In this document: piece after piece, positions 50,534-59,822 of the stretch | Numbering within the stretch: the first letter of the stretch is position 1 | Layout of the letters: each line of letters starts with the position of its first letter | NCBI RefSeq assembly: GCF_000379845.1 | Contig: NZ_KB903772.1 | Location: 1-64,000 of the forward strand | DNA from: Moraxella boevrei DSM 14165 | Lineage (GTDB): Bacteria; Pseudomonadota; Gammaproteobacteria; Pseudomonadales; Moraxellaceae | Reading direction: 5' to 3' | Length of the DNA: 64,000 nucleotides | Notes under the pieces: model-generated | Databases searched by the model: none | Told to the model about the DNA's origin: nothing | What the model saw: the letters and a program-made list of their open reading frames with translations, nothing else | Made by a program: the position numbers and the translations under genes

Positions 50534-51112
50534 CTATATATAACTCAATCTACCATTCCACTTAGCAAAGAGTAGATTTAATGAATTCTCTATCATCTTA
50601 TGGCATTTAGTATAACATTTGCCTTTGCGTTTAAACCTTGCAAGATAGTGGCGAATTCTACCATTCTCGTTTACCACAAACAAAGCCTAGAATATCTTTG
50701 GTTTGTCGGTTAATGGCAATCCAAGTCCAACAGTATTTTTTTTAAACTTACTATAACTGTGAATTTCATCAAGCTCCACAATTTCATCAAGCTCCACAAT
50801 GTCAATCGGCTCATTACTTTGGTCTAAATTGTCATTGTAAATGCCTTAATGTTTGATGCCTAGTTCTTTTACCCAATAATACACCGTACTATGCCCGATG
50901 CCTAGCACACGACCAATAGCACTAAAACCCAAGCCTTCAAAATACATGTCAATGGCGAGTTTTCTAATGCTTTCATCTTTTTGGGTGCTTTTATAAAGTA
51001 CCGTAAAGTGATATTTGCAGTCTTTACATCTATGTCTTTGTTTACCATAGGCAAACCCTGCTTTGACAATGTGGTTAGATTGGCATTTTGGGCAATGGTC
51101 TAGGGGTAACAT
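50534..51112 (-). pseudogene. IS1-family transposase, multiply disrupted
   Basis: From ATG 51112 the first 88 codons are intact: a zinc ribbon (CPKCQSNHIVKAG ... RCKDCKYHF) and a helix-turn-helix (AIGRVLGIGHSTVYYW), as in InsA. A TAA at 50846-50848 stops it. The same frame continues with the DDE start IVELDEIHSY, containing an extra 18-bp tandem duplication. The frame is then lost at an A8 run (50736-50743). Out of frame follow YCWTWIAINRQTKDILGFV and later RHYLARFKRKGKCYTK and LNLLFAKWNGRLSYI, ending at TAG 50534. A middle part seems deleted. Confidence 0.88.
50762..50797. repeat. 18-bp tandem duplication in the transposase pseudogene
   Basis: AATTTCATCAAGCTCCAC occurs twice in tandem (50762-50779 and 50780-50797), duplicating the six residues around the first catalytic Asp (VELDEI). 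Confidence 0.95.
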
Positions 51113-51185
51113 GGTGGATTGTTTAACCTCTGGTTGTTGTGGTATAATGGGTATTATAGATTAGGTATAGGTTTTGAACAATACT

Positions 51186-51193
51186 TAATAATT
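51186..51193. repeat. Right target-site duplication of the IS1-like element
   Basis: TAATAATT, identical to the copy at 50511-50518 on the other side of the element. Confidence 0.8.
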
Positions 51194-51245
51194 TATTAAT
51201 TTTAACTGAAAAACTGTTTTTTGTATTTACTTTTGGAGTTATGGC

Positions 51246-51911
51246 ATGAATAAAACTTTGGTACTTTTAATATCTACTCTTCTATTTGGTTGTACCCCTG
51301 CCTCAGAACCTAGGGAAGAACAACCAAAAAACACTGAAACGGCTACACAAGTTGAGACTGCCAATGTTCCCACCGACACTGTAGAATGGGTGCTTAAAAA
51401 AGCCGATATAGTCTTTACTAGCACAAAAACGGATAAGAATGGCAACAATATTCAAGAAATGGGGAATTTTTCGGATTATTCCGCTGTTTTAGATAAACAG
51501 GGGTATTTGACCATGAAAATTGATTTGGCTAGTGTTAACACAGACATTGCGATTAGAGACCAACGCCTAACAGAATGGTTATTTGAAGTGGATAAATTTA
51601 CCACAGCGGTGATTTCTGCCGAACTTGATGCAACCAAAATTAATAATTTGCAATTAAATACGCCTTTAAATTTAACCCAACCGATTAAATTAGAAATGCA
51701 TGGACAACAGGCAGAATTTGTCAGTGAATTAACAATTACTCGCACCAGTCCACATATAATTTTGGTGGAAACAAAACAACCAATTGAATTAAATTTGGAA
51801 CAATTTGATATGTTGAACGGGTTGAAACGTTTGCAAGAAGTAATGATGTTATCAGGTATCAACCCTATTGTTCCTGTAACTTTTCAAGGTGAATTTTCAA
51901 GACCTTTATAA
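51246..51911 (+). CDS. YceI-like lipoprotein
   Basis: 221-aa lipoprotein with lipobox LFGC (Cys16), an acidic Glu/Thr linker, and a domain (about 42-221) matching the YceI beta-barrel layout: ADIVFTSTKTDKNG, LDKQGYLTMKIDLASVNTD, IRDQRLTEWLFEVDKFTTAV, IPVTFQGEF-like end. YceI proteins bind isoprenoid or other amphiphiles in the periplasm, but most are not lipoproteins. GGAG about nine bases before ATG. It lies just inside the islet next to the IS1 remnant, in AT-rich DNA. Confidence 0.78.
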   Translation: MNKTLVLLISTLLFGCTPASEPREEQPKNTETATQVETANVPTDTVEWVLKKADIVFTSTKTDKNGNNIQEMGNFSDYSAVLDKQGYLTMKIDLASVNTDIAIRDQRLTEWLFEVDKFTTAVISAELDATKINNLQLNTPLNLTQPIKLEMHGQQAEFVSELTITRTSPHIILVETKQPIELNLEQFDMLNGLKRLQEVMMLSGINPIVPVTFQGEFSRPL

Positions 51912-51983
51912 AATATAGTTAAGTTAAATTAAAAAACTAGGTTTTTTGTTATTGTTTTTTTGATAAATTAAGTTTGAGGCGTT

Positions 51984-52796
51984 ATGAAAAAATTATTTTA
52001 TATTCCTTTTTGTGCATTAATGGCATCTTGTTCTGCAGATAAACAAGAACCACAATTTGCTAATGACATACAAACAACACCAACACCAAATGATACTAAA
52101 GCGTTGGCAGAAATTAAAGTTGGCTTTATCGCATCAGCAACAGGTAACGCTCCATTAAATTATTTAGATGAAAAAGGAATGATGCAAGGGTTTGAATATG
52201 ATATTTTACAAGAGGTTGCTACACGTACGAATCATAAGTTTACTTATGAATATAAACCTAGAAAACAATTATTTGATGATGTTCAAAATGGCACGGTACA
52301 AATCGTAGGGGGAAACATTAGCATTAACGAAGAGAGAGCTTCAAAATATGCAATGACCAATTCTTATTTGGAAGCTTATCCTGTTACGATTTTAAGCAAA
52401 GATGTGAGTTTAAAAACCATAGAGCAATTAAAAGGCAAAAGTGTGGCCATTAAAAACAGTCCAATGGATACTTTTTATAATGTGGTGAATACCGAAAAAG
52501 CGGAAGAAAAACAGAATATTCACTATGTTAATAGTGACTGGTTAGCTGTAAAAAATGTATTATCAGGTGATTCGGTTTCAGCAATAGGCAATTCATCAGT
52601 TATTCCTTACTTTTTTGAAAAGTATTCTACTAAAGAACAACCACTTTATTTTTCAATAGACTATCAGTATCCGCAAGAAAGTTATGGCTTTTTATTACAA
52701 AAAGATAATAAACAATTGTTGGAAGATATGAATAAGTCTTTGGCAGAAATGAAAGCTGACGGAACTTACCAAAGCATTTATAAAAAGTGGTTCTAA
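51984..52796 (+). CDS. Amino-acid-type periplasmic binding lipoprotein
   Basis: 270-aa family 3 solute-binding protein with lipobox MASC (Cys16). The domain starts at about 45 (EIKVGFIASATGNAPLNYLD), with MQGFEYDILQEVATRTNHKF, ISINEERASKYAMTNSYLEAYP, and a typical end MKADGTYQSIYKKWF. It would bind an amino acid or similar small polar ligand. No ABC permease or ATPase gene is next to it, so it is either an orphan receptor or works with a transporter elsewhere. AT-rich like its neighbours. Confidence 0.87.
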   Translation: MKKLFYIPFCALMASCSADKQEPQFANDIQTTPTPNDTKALAEIKVGFIASATGNAPLNYLDEKGMMQGFEYDILQEVATRTNHKFTYEYKPRKQLFDDVQNGTVQIVGGNISINEERASKYAMTNSYLEAYPVTILSKDVSLKTIEQLKGKSVAIKNSPMDTFYNVVNTEKAEEKQNIHYVNSDWLAVKNVLSGDSVSAIGNSSVIPYFFEKYSTKEQPLYFSIDYQYPQESYGFLLQKDNKQLLEDMNKSLAEMKADGTYQSIYKKWF

Positions 52797-52888
52797 GCAA
52801 ATAAGGCAATTGATTCAATTCAATCTATATTTAAATTGATATATACTTGCCTTGCATAAAGCCTAGTTTTTATAGTAGACTTTGCCCA

Positions 52889-52944
52889 ACCATCTTTTAT
52901 TTTTGTGGATTTTTAAAAATATATAAGTACAATTAAAAGATGGT
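52889..52944. repeat. Perfect 11-bp inverted repeat in the islet
   Basis: ACCATCTTTTA (52889-52899) and TAAAAGATGGT (52934-52944) are exact complements with a 34-base loop, between the binding-protein gene and the split lipoprotein gene. AAGGCAA/TTGCCTT at 52803-52853 forms another, weaker pair. They may be terminators or remnants of a small mobile element. Confidence 0.6.
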
Positions 52945-53004
52945 AGGTGAATATTTTAAATAATTGAAAAAAAGAGCCAATGAGATTTTAAGGGTTGGAA
53001 CTTA

Positions 53005-53592
53005 ATGATTGAAAAATTTGCCGTCATTGCCATTTCGCTACTAACTTTGGTGGCTTGTCAAAGTTTACCAAAAATACAAAATACCAATTAGTTTTCTGTT
53101 TCTGCTCAAACATTAAGTAAAGTTTATTTGTACAATGCACTTCAAAAGACTTATGAAAATAACCCCAACACATCAATTGAGCCATATGAACATTGTGCAT
53201 TAAAAGCCAACAAACAAATGAATATCATTGCGGAAAATTATTTGCAAAGTGTATTTAATCAACATGAGTTGAGTCAGCTTAATCAAGTATTATCTGACCC
53301 AACAATGCTTGAGTTGGTTGGTGAATTTGGTGCACAATTAACTGATTTTAATTTAAAGCCCTTAGATAATGATGTAAAAATTTTGGCAAAACAGATATTG
53401 AAAAGTGGTTTATTAGACAAACTATTTCATAGTTATAATATGATATCGCAAGAGAAATTTCTTGATAGCAGTTACAATATTTTTCGTATAAATGATGATG
53501 AGTTTTTAGCAAGTAATCAGCCCAATTTGGTTTTGCAAATAACTTTTGCTGATTTGGTTGATAAGCATATTGCAGAATGTCATCTAAGTTAA
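53005..53592 (+). pseudogene. Lipoprotein gene interrupted by in-frame TAG
   Basis: ATG 53005, with an AAGGGTTGGA ribosome-binding region, starts a lipoprotein signal MIEKFAVIAISLLTLVAC (Cys18). After 28 codons TAG (53089-53091) stops it. The same frame then continues open for 166 codons (YNALQKTYENNPNTSIEP ... FADLVDKHIAECHLS) to a TAA at 53592. Signal peptide and domain are in one frame and only the TAG divides them, so this was one 195-codon gene. The domain resembles small helical secreted proteins of the DUF2059 type only loosely; function unknown. Confidence 0.75.
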
Positions 53593-53754
53593 AAAACAAA
53601 GGTAAGTATTTAGTTTGATTATTTTTTTAGTATAAAAATATTAATCAATATGAATGACAATCTTTCATTTAAAATATTGTATAATTGATAAGATAAAAAA
53701 TCTAGCAAATAGATTGTTTCATCAAAAATTAACTAACGTATAATGGTAAGAAAT

Positions 53755-55113
53755 ATGACAATTAAAGCAATCAAAGGGTTTAACGATATTTTACACGTCG
53801 CCACAGGCGATACTCGTCCAAGTGGCGAATGGCGAACGCTTGAAAGTGAGCTTATCGGCGTGCTTGACCAATTCGGCTTTGAGCAAATCCGCTTACCGAT
53901 TGTCGAAGAAACTCAGTTATTTAGCCGTGCTATTGGTGATAATACTGATATTGTTGAAAAAGAAATGTATTCGTTCGCCGATAAGGGCGAGCCACCGACC
54001 CCACTTACATTACGTCCAGAAGGTACAGCAGGAGCGGTGCGTGCGGTGATTGAGCATAATCTGCTTCGTGGCGATACGCCAAAACTGTGGTACATGGGTC
54101 CGATGTTCCGCTACGAAAAACCGCAAAAAGGGCGTTATCGTCAGTTTCATCAGTTGGGTGTTGAGAGTTTTGGCAGTGAGTTGCCTGACGCCGATGCCGA
54201 ACTCATCATCATGACTTATCAAATGTGGCAGAGTTTGGGTATTCTTGACCATGTCCAGCTTGAGTTAAACACGCTTGGCGAGTCTAATGAACGCCTTGCC
54301 TTTCGCACCGCTTTGATTGAGTATTTGACCGCTCACAAAGATGACCTTGATGAAGACAGCCAAAGACGTTTGACGACCAATCCATTACGCATTTTGGACA
54401 GTAAAGAGAGCAAAACCCAAGCGATTTTGCAAAACGCCCCTAAACTCATGGACTTTTTGGGTGAAGCTAGTTTAGCTCATTTTGCCAAGGTAAAAAGCTA
54501 CTTAACCGCCGTTGGCATTGACTTTGTCATTAATGAAAAACTGGTGCGTGGTTTGGATTATTATAATAAAACCGTGTTTGAATGGACGACTGATAAATTA
54601 GGTTCGCAAGCAACCGTATGCGGTGGCGGTCGTTATGATGGCTTGATTGGACAAATTGCGGCTATTGGCAAAAAAGATGAAAAACCTGTGTCAAGTCAGC
54701 CTGCCGTTGGTTTTGCCATGGGATTGGAGCGGTTGTTGTTGCTCGTGCAAGCGGTTAGCCCGTTTGAGCCTGAGTCAACTTGTGACGTATTTGTGGTGGC
54801 ACAGCCAGAAATTTATCTTGACGGTATTGTTTACGCCAACTTTTTACGCCAAAGCAATCCCTATGTGCGGGTGAAAATGGCAAGTGCCACAAGTCTAAAA
54901 TCGCAAATGAAAAAAGCGGATAAATCAGGGGCAGAGTTTACCGTGATTATCGGTGAAGAAGAAATCAAAACCCAAAAAATCACCGTTAAAAATATGGCGA
55001 CAGGCGAACAATTTAGCACCGATTTTAACGATGACACGTTTTTTATTGACGATGACGCATTGCAAGGTTTATTTGGCATGTTGGCAGATGAAACGCTTGA
55101 AGACGATGAATAA
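53755..55113 (+). CDS. hisS: Histidyl-tRNA synthetase
   Basis: Class II synthetase charging tRNA-His. 452 aa from ATG 53755 ([14 protein letters not shown]); the ATG at 53743 adds four residues and its GTAAGAA codons look more like the ribosome-binding site. Motif 2 is [19 protein letters not shown], the histidine motifs are [15 protein letters not shown] and CGGGRYDGL, and motif 3 is [14 protein letters not shown]. Acidic tail of about 20 residues. First of hisS-yfgM-bamB. Confidence 0.97.
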   Translation: MTIKAIKGFNDILHVATGDTRPSGEWRTLESELIGVLDQFGFEQIRLPIVEETQLFSRAIGDNTDIVEKEMYSFADKGEPPTPLTLRPEGTAGAVRAVIEHNLLRGDTPKLWYMGPMFRYEKPQKGRYRQFHQLGVESFGSELPDADAELIIMTYQMWQSLGILDHVQLELNTLGESNERLAFRTALIEYLTAHKDDLDEDSQRRLTTNPLRILDSKESKTQAILQNAPKLMDFLGEASLAHFAKVKSYLTAVGIDFVINEKLVRGLDYYNKTVFEWTTDKLGSQATVCGGGRYDGLIGQIAAIGKKDEKPVSSQPAVGFAMGLERLLLLVQAVSPFEPESTCDVFVVAQPEIYLDGIVYANFLRQSNPYVRVKMASATSLKSQMKKADKSGAEFTVIIGEEEIKTQKITVKNMATGEQFSTDFNDDTFFIDDDALQGLFGMLADETLEDDE

Positions 55114-55162
55114 TTTTTATTAATTATTTATAAAAATAAATAATATTTTTAAGGTAAAATAA

Positions 55163-55990
55163 ATGGTAAAAGATGTAACCCCAAAACTGCCAAACGATGA
55201 ACATCAGTCCATGCAAGCCCTAAGCCAATATGGTGGCTACATTGTGTTAGCGATTGTGTTGGCATTGGGTGGGTATTTTGGTTGGAATTATTGGCAGAAC
55301 CATGGCGGTCGCATTGATGAAGTGGCATCAACTGATTTTGCTAAAATTCAAGCCAGTCAGCAAGCGGTGACGAACCTTGGTATTGCCACCGATGATAAAG
55401 CCAAAGCCGAACTTGCCACCGCACAAGCCAACTTTGGCAAGGATTTGGATGCGTTTATCGCTCAGCATGGCGAATCGGTTTATACTTGGCAAGCCTTGAT
55501 GTTAAAGGCAAAACAGCAAACTGACTCAGGCGATATCAAAGGGGCGACTACCACCTTGCAACAGGCGACCACGCTCAAAATTGATGATGAAGGCTTAAAG
55601 GCGATTGCCACATTACGCTATGCTCAAGCCTTGCTCGGTAATCAACAAGCAGACGATGCTCAAAAAGCCTTGCAAGCCGTGTTACCACCTGCATTTGATG
55701 CCAGTAAAAATGAGCTGTTAGGCGATGTGGCAATGGCAAAAAATGACAAAAAATCAGCGATTGATTTTTACCAAAAAGCATGGCAAGCTATTGAAAAACG
55801 TAATGAAAGCAATGAGTTAAACCAAGACCGTGCCTTTTTACGCTTAAAAATGGAAAATTTGGGCTTAACCCCAAAACAGCCTGATTTGGATAATGGTGTG
55901 GTTGCAACGCCAAATACTGCTCAAGCGGTTGCTACCCCAACGGCAAGTACCGCAAGCGTGGCTACGGTGACCGCATCTGCGACCAATTAA
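55163..55990 (+). CDS. yfgM: YfgM-like TPR membrane protein
   Basis: 275-aa inner-membrane protein with one transmembrane helix (about 23-41, GGYIVLAIVLALGGYFGWNYW) and a periplasmic TPR-like domain (about 90-230). YfgM interacts with SecYEG and periplasmic chaperones in E. coli. Ala/Thr/Val-rich low-complexity end. AAGG before the ATG at 55163; sits between hisS and bamB as usual. Confidence 0.9.
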   Translation: MVKDVTPKLPNDEHQSMQALSQYGGYIVLAIVLALGGYFGWNYWQNHGGRIDEVASTDFAKIQASQQAVTNLGIATDDKAKAELATAQANFGKDLDAFIAQHGESVYTWQALMLKAKQQTDSGDIKGATTTLQQATTLKIDDEGLKAIATLRYAQALLGNQQADDAQKALQAVLPPAFDASKNELLGDVAMAKNDKKSAIDFYQKAWQAIEKRNESNELNQDRAFLRLKMENLGLTPKQPDLDNGVVATPNTAQAVATPTASTASVATVTASATN

Positions 55991-56053
55991 TTTTATTTAT
56001 AAATATTGTTTTGAATAAAAATTAAACGAAAGTTAAATAAAAGTTGAAATATT

Positions 56054-57310
56054 ATGATGACACCTTTTTTACAAAACCCTGCTAAAAACAACCTTCCGCC
56101 AATCGCTGTGAAAGTGCTTGGTGTGGCGATGTTTGCGGTATTGGCACTTAACACCACCGCTTGTCAACGCTTCAAAAAATCTGAAAGCATTCACTCACCG
56201 ACCGAACTTGTGGCATTAAAGCAAACCCAAAATAGCCTAACTCCACTCTTTAACCATGCTGAAAAATCTAACAGAAAAGCTAGTTTTAATAAAAAACAAA
56301 CGTTAAGCCAAGGCACAACCGTATTTCAAACCGTAAGCGATGCCCAAGGTTACATAACCGCCAATCCTGATGGCAGGGTAACCGCCGTTGATATGAATGG
56401 GCGTGGCGTGTGGCAAGTAGAGTTTGAGCAAGGGCTGCATTCTGGTGTAGCGATTGACAATCGCCTTGCGACAGCCAATGTCGTGATTGTTGCCGATAAC
56501 AATGCCAATCTGATTGCCCTTGACCGCAGTAATGGCAAAACTTTATGGCAACGCCAAATTACGAGCAACGTGCTTGCCCCTGCATTAATCAGCGGAAATC
56601 GGGTAGTGGTGTTGGCAAATAACGGTGCAGTGCAAGGTTTGTCGTTACAAACGGGCGACGTAGTCTGGCAATTTGGCACACAAAATCCAAGCCTAAGCGT
56701 GCGTGGCAGTGCCACACCGATTTTGTTAGACAGCAAAACCGTGTTAATTAGTACGGCGGACGGTCGTATTCATGGTTTGAATTTGGAAAACGGTTCGCCA
56801 TTGTGGTCTCGCCGTGTCGGTACGAGCGTGGGGGCAAGTGAAATTGACCGTTTGGTGGATGTGGATGCCACGCCGATTTTTGTGGATAATATGTTGTACT
56901 CGGTGACTTATAGCGGACAATTATTGGCTATTGATATGGCGAGCCGTCAGATTGCTTTTGTCAAAGAGATTGCCAGTTTAAAATCGTTGGCAGTAGACAA
57001 CAGCCAACTATACGTTACCACCCTAGACGGTCAAGTGTTGGCATTGGATAAATTAACAGGCAACGAAAATTGGCAATCCGATAGCTTAAAATTCCGTGGA
57101 CTAAGTAACCCTGTCGCTACGCCGAACAGCGTGATTGTTGGTGATAAACTCGGTTATTTGCACGTTTTTGACAAAACAACAGGTAAAATCGTTGACCGAA
57201 AACAAACAAAAGTTGATGTTAATCAATTAACTTTGCAAAATATTGCCCAAAATCCACGCTTAATCGCTCAAACTGCCAACGGTGGTTTTAGCGTTTGGCA
57301 AGTGCATTGA
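56054..57310 (+). CDS. bamB: Outer membrane assembly lipoprotein BamB
   Basis: Eight-bladed beta-propeller component of the BAM complex that inserts outer-membrane proteins, including autotransporters such as the one in this window. 418 aa; signal with lipobox NTTAC (Cys about 36), then PQQ-like repeats (DMNGRGVWQVEFEQGLHSGV, LDRSNGKTLWQRQITSNVLA, LQTGDVVWQFGTQNPSLSVR, NLENGSPLWSRRVGTSVG, DKLTGNENWQSDSLKFRG). Start ATG 56054 or the adjacent ATG 56057. Confidence 0.94.
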   Translation: MMTPFLQNPAKNNLPPIAVKVLGVAMFAVLALNTTACQRFKKSESIHSPTELVALKQTQNSLTPLFNHAEKSNRKASFNKKQTLSQGTTVFQTVSDAQGYITANPDGRVTAVDMNGRGVWQVEFEQGLHSGVAIDNRLATANVVIVADNNANLIALDRSNGKTLWQRQITSNVLAPALISGNRVVVLANNGAVQGLSLQTGDVVWQFGTQNPSLSVRGSATPILLDSKTVLISTADGRIHGLNLENGSPLWSRRVGTSVGASEIDRLVDVDATPIFVDNMLYSVTYSGQLLAIDMASRQIAFVKEIASLKSLAVDNSQLYVTTLDGQVLALDKLTGNENWQSDSLKFRGLSNPVATPNSVIVGDKLGYLHVFDKTTGKIVDRKQTKVDVNQLTLQNIAQNPRLIAQTANGGFSVWQVH

Positions 57311-57318
57311 TAATAAAA

Positions 57319-57352
57319 GATTGGGGAAGTTTATCAACTTACTTTCCCAATC
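57319..57352 (+). terminator. Hairpin after bamB
   Basis: GATTGGGGAAGT pairs with ACTTTCCCAATC (one G-T) across a 10-base loop. No clear T run follows, so it may be an RNA-stabilising or weak termination hairpin. Confidence 0.5.
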
Positions 57353-57364
57353 AAAACATTGAGG

Positions 57365-58062
57365 ATGGTCGTTAATTCTATCAAAATGAATGGGCTAAAA
57401 ACACAGTATCAACAGTTGTTGTCATGTTTTGCCATTGATGAAAAACTCATTGAGCAATATTGGCAAGAGCTTTGTTGCCTTTATCAACAGACACATCGGT
57501 TTTACCATAATTTATCGCATATTGAAGCACTGTTAAACCAGTTTTTGGCGATTTAAACACAGATTACCGATAAATCGGCAGTATTATTTGCCATTTTTTA
57601 TCATGATTGTATTTATCATGTGCCTAAAACATCGCAGAGCAATGAACAGTTAAGTGCAGACTATTTTTACTAGCGGTTTTATTCACGATTGCCTGACGAT
57701 TTGGCAAAAAAAGTCATGGTTTTATTTTGGCAATAGAGCATCATCAGTTATTGCTACCAGATGATGATTTGGTGTATTTTTTGGATTTGGATTTGTCAAT
57801 ATTGGCAAAAGAAGACACAATTTATCAAAGTTATTGCCACAATATTCAAAAAGAATATGCCCATATCCACCCTTTACTTTATAAAATAGGGCGGGCAAAA
57901 ATGTTAAGTCAATTTTTATTAAAAAAACGCATTTTTTATAGTGACCATTTTTATCAAAGGTATGAAAAATTGGCAAAACAAAATATTCGTTGTGAACTCA
58001 AAACGTTGGTATTTGAAAGTTTTTTAAAGGATAAAAGTTATGTTAATAGCGATTCCAGATAA
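57365..58062 (+). pseudogene. HD-domain phosphohydrolase remnant
   Basis: Resembles the small predicted metal-dependent HD phosphohydrolases. From ATG 57365 the frame reads KTQYQQLLSCFAIDEKLI, then HRFYHNLSHIEALL to TAA 57554; it continues open as SAVLFAIFYHDCIYHVPKT (the HD pair) to TAG 57671 and another TAG at 57734. From 57727 a second frame takes over (EHHQLLLPDDDLVYFLDLDLS, then EYAHIHPLLYKIGRAKMLSQ) to TAA 58062. Two or three stops and one frameshift: certainly non-functional. It is inserted between bamB and der, normally neighbours. Confidence 0.85.
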
Positions 58063-58153
58063 TACTGTACAAATACTAACACAGTAAGCACAACTTGCGT
58101 TCAGTATGGTGCAATTATTAAATCAGACTTTTGATAATAAACCAAAAAAATAA
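58040..58153 (+). pseudogene. Remnant of a tiny ORF, ribbon-helix-helix-like
   Basis: ATG 58040 has an AAAGGA ribosome-binding site and reads MLIAIPDNTVQILTQ, TAA, then AQLAFSMVQLLNQTF-DNKPKK to TAA 58151-58153. A strand (LIAIPD) followed by two helices recalls CopG/RHH antitoxins, but 37 codons with a stop inside is too little for assignment. The final TAA overlaps the ATG of the next small ORF. Confidence 0.35.
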
Positions 58154-58311
58154 TGCCATTATCCCCACACATTCACGAGCGATTTAATGGTTTGTATGAA
58201 AATAACGATAAATTTGATTTTGAGCAGTTTTTATCAACTCGCAATCAGTATGCAAAAGGGTTAGAATTATGCAATTACCAAACGAGAAATTGCCAAAGTG
58301 AATTTATTTGA
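58153..58311 (+). CDS. Short ORF, probably degenerate (52 aa)
   Basis: ATG 58153 overlaps the preceding TAA (TAATG) and encodes MPLSPHIHERFNGLYENNDK ... FEQFLSTRNQYAKGLELC. Near the end another frame offers a more protein-like ITKREIAKVNLFDKPI, suggesting a frameshift around 58270. Not recognised. With the previous ORF it looks like a decayed two-gene unit. Confidence 0.3.
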   Translation: MPLSPHIHERFNGLYENNDKFDFEQFLSTRNQYAKGLELCNYQTRNCQSEFI

Positions 58312-58356
58312 TAAACCGATTTGAAAATCCAAACATTTAAAAAAGAGTATTAAAAA

Positions 58357-59766
58357 ATGAGCCTAAAACCTGTTGTTGCCTTAATAGGTCGCCCAAACGT
58401 TGGTAAATCAACGATTTTTAACCAACTTACCAAAAGTCGTCAAGCCTTAGTCGCTGACCTTGCAGGCTTGACACGAGACCGCCAATATGGGGATGCCACG
58501 TTTGAAGAAAAGTCCTTTATTGTCGTGGACACAGGTGGTATCGGTGAAGATGATGATGGCTCGGGCAATATTGATGACTACATGGCGACCCAATCCTACA
58601 CCGCTATTCATGAAGCGGATATTATCGTGTTTGTGGTGGATGCACGAGCAGGGATTGTCGGCTCAGATGAAACGATTGCCAAACAATTACACACGCTTGG
58701 CAAGCCTGTCTTTTTGGTTGCCAATAAAATTGACGGCGTGCATGAAGCCGCTATTAATGAGTTTTTTGCCTTGGGCTTTGGTGAACCTTTTCCGACGACT
58801 GCCAGCCATGGGCGTGGTATTACCAACTTACTAGAAAGTCTGACCACCAATATGCCAAGCTCTGCTGAAGAAGAAAAATCTCCTGACGGCTTAAAATTAG
58901 CGATTATCGGTCGTCCCAACGTTGGCAAATCTACCTTGGTTAACCGTTTGCTTGGTGAAGAGCGTGTGGTGGTGTTTGATATGCCTGGCACGACCCGAGA
59001 CAGTATTTACATACCCTTTGAGCGAGAAGGACAGAACTATGTGTTGATTGATACCGCAGGGGTACGTCGTCGTGGTCGCATTGATGAAAAAGTAGAAAAA
59101 TTTAGTGTTATCAAGACCTTACAAGCCATTAAAGATGCCAATGTGGTGGTATTGGTGATTGATGCCCAAGAAGGCATTACCGACCAAGATTTGCATATTT
59201 TGGGTTATGCTATCGATGCAGGGCGTGCCATGGTGATTGCCATTAACAAATGGGATAACCTTGACCAAGACAAAAAAAACTGGATGAAAATTGAAATGGA
59301 TAGACGTTTTAATTTTATCCCTTATGTCAAAATGCACCTGATTTCAGCATTGCACGGTACAGGTGTGGGCAATCTATATCCGTCCATTCACAAAGCCTAT
59401 GCGTCAGCAATGTTTAATATGCCAACCAGTCGCTTGACCCAAATCCTACAAGATGCGGTTACCGCTCACCAACCACCAATGGTCGGTGGTCGCCGTATCA
59501 AGTTGCGTTTTGCTCATATGGGTGGACATAATCCGCCAATTATCGTCATTCACGGTAACCAAACCAGTCAAGTACCAAACAGTTACAAACGCTATCTAGA
59601 AAATGAATTTCGCAAAGTGTTTAAATTAGAAGGCACGCCCATTAAAGTGGAATTTAAACAAAATGCCAATCCGTATGCCGAGCGTAAAAACAGCATGACG
59701 GACGCACAAAAAGAGCGAAAACGCCGTCAAGTGCAAAAGTTTAAAAAACGTGATAAAAAGCGTTAA
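58357..59766 (+). CDS. der: Ribosome-associated GTPase Der (EngA)
   Basis: Essential GTPase with two tandem G domains needed for 50S assembly. 469 aa: first P-loop [11 protein letters not shown] (about 11), DTGGIGE, NKIDG; second P-loop [11 protein letters not shown] (about 187), [15 protein letters not shown]; then a C-terminal KH-like domain (about 360-450) and a very basic tail ([17 protein letters not shown]). Ends the conserved cluster started by rlmN. Confidence 0.97.
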   Translation: MSLKPVVALIGRPNVGKSTIFNQLTKSRQALVADLAGLTRDRQYGDATFEEKSFIVVDTGGIGEDDDGSGNIDDYMATQSYTAIHEADIIVFVVDARAGIVGSDETIAKQLHTLGKPVFLVANKIDGVHEAAINEFFALGFGEPFPTTASHGRGITNLLESLTTNMPSSAEEEKSPDGLKLAIIGRPNVGKSTLVNRLLGEERVVVFDMPGTTRDSIYIPFEREGQNYVLIDTAGVRRRGRIDEKVEKFSVIKTLQAIKDANVVVLVIDAQEGITDQDLHILGYAIDAGRAMVIAINKWDNLDQDKKNWMKIEMDRRFNFIPYVKMHLISALHGTGVGNLYPSIHKAYASAMFNMPTSRLTQILQDAVTAHQPPMVGGRRIKLRFAHMGGHNPPIIVIHGNQTSQVPNSYKRYLENEFRKVFKLEGTPIKVEFKQNANPYAERKNSMTDAQKERKRRQVQKFKKRDKKR

Positions 59767-59822
59767 TACAAATATGAGCGTTAAAACTGTTTTTGTAAAA
59801 TAAAAAAAATTTAGGTAAACTT

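Larger units (their letters stand above)
50519..51185 (-). mobile_element. Decayed IS1-family insertion sequence
   Basis: 667-bp element bounded by imperfect terminal inverted repeats: GGTATTGTTCATCAACTAT (50519-50537) and the complement AGTATTGTTCAAAACCTAT (51185-51167), 15 of 19 matching, flanked by a perfect 8-bp direct repeat. Size, ends and 8-9 bp duplication fit the IS1 family. The transposase inside is broken several times, so the element cannot move on its own. Confidence 0.85.

Noticed and set aside
53089-53091. TAG as a recoded amino acid (pyrrolysine-like) codon
   Set aside because: No pyl genes or special downstream structure are seen, and the surroundings are a decaying islet; a nonsense mutation is simpler.
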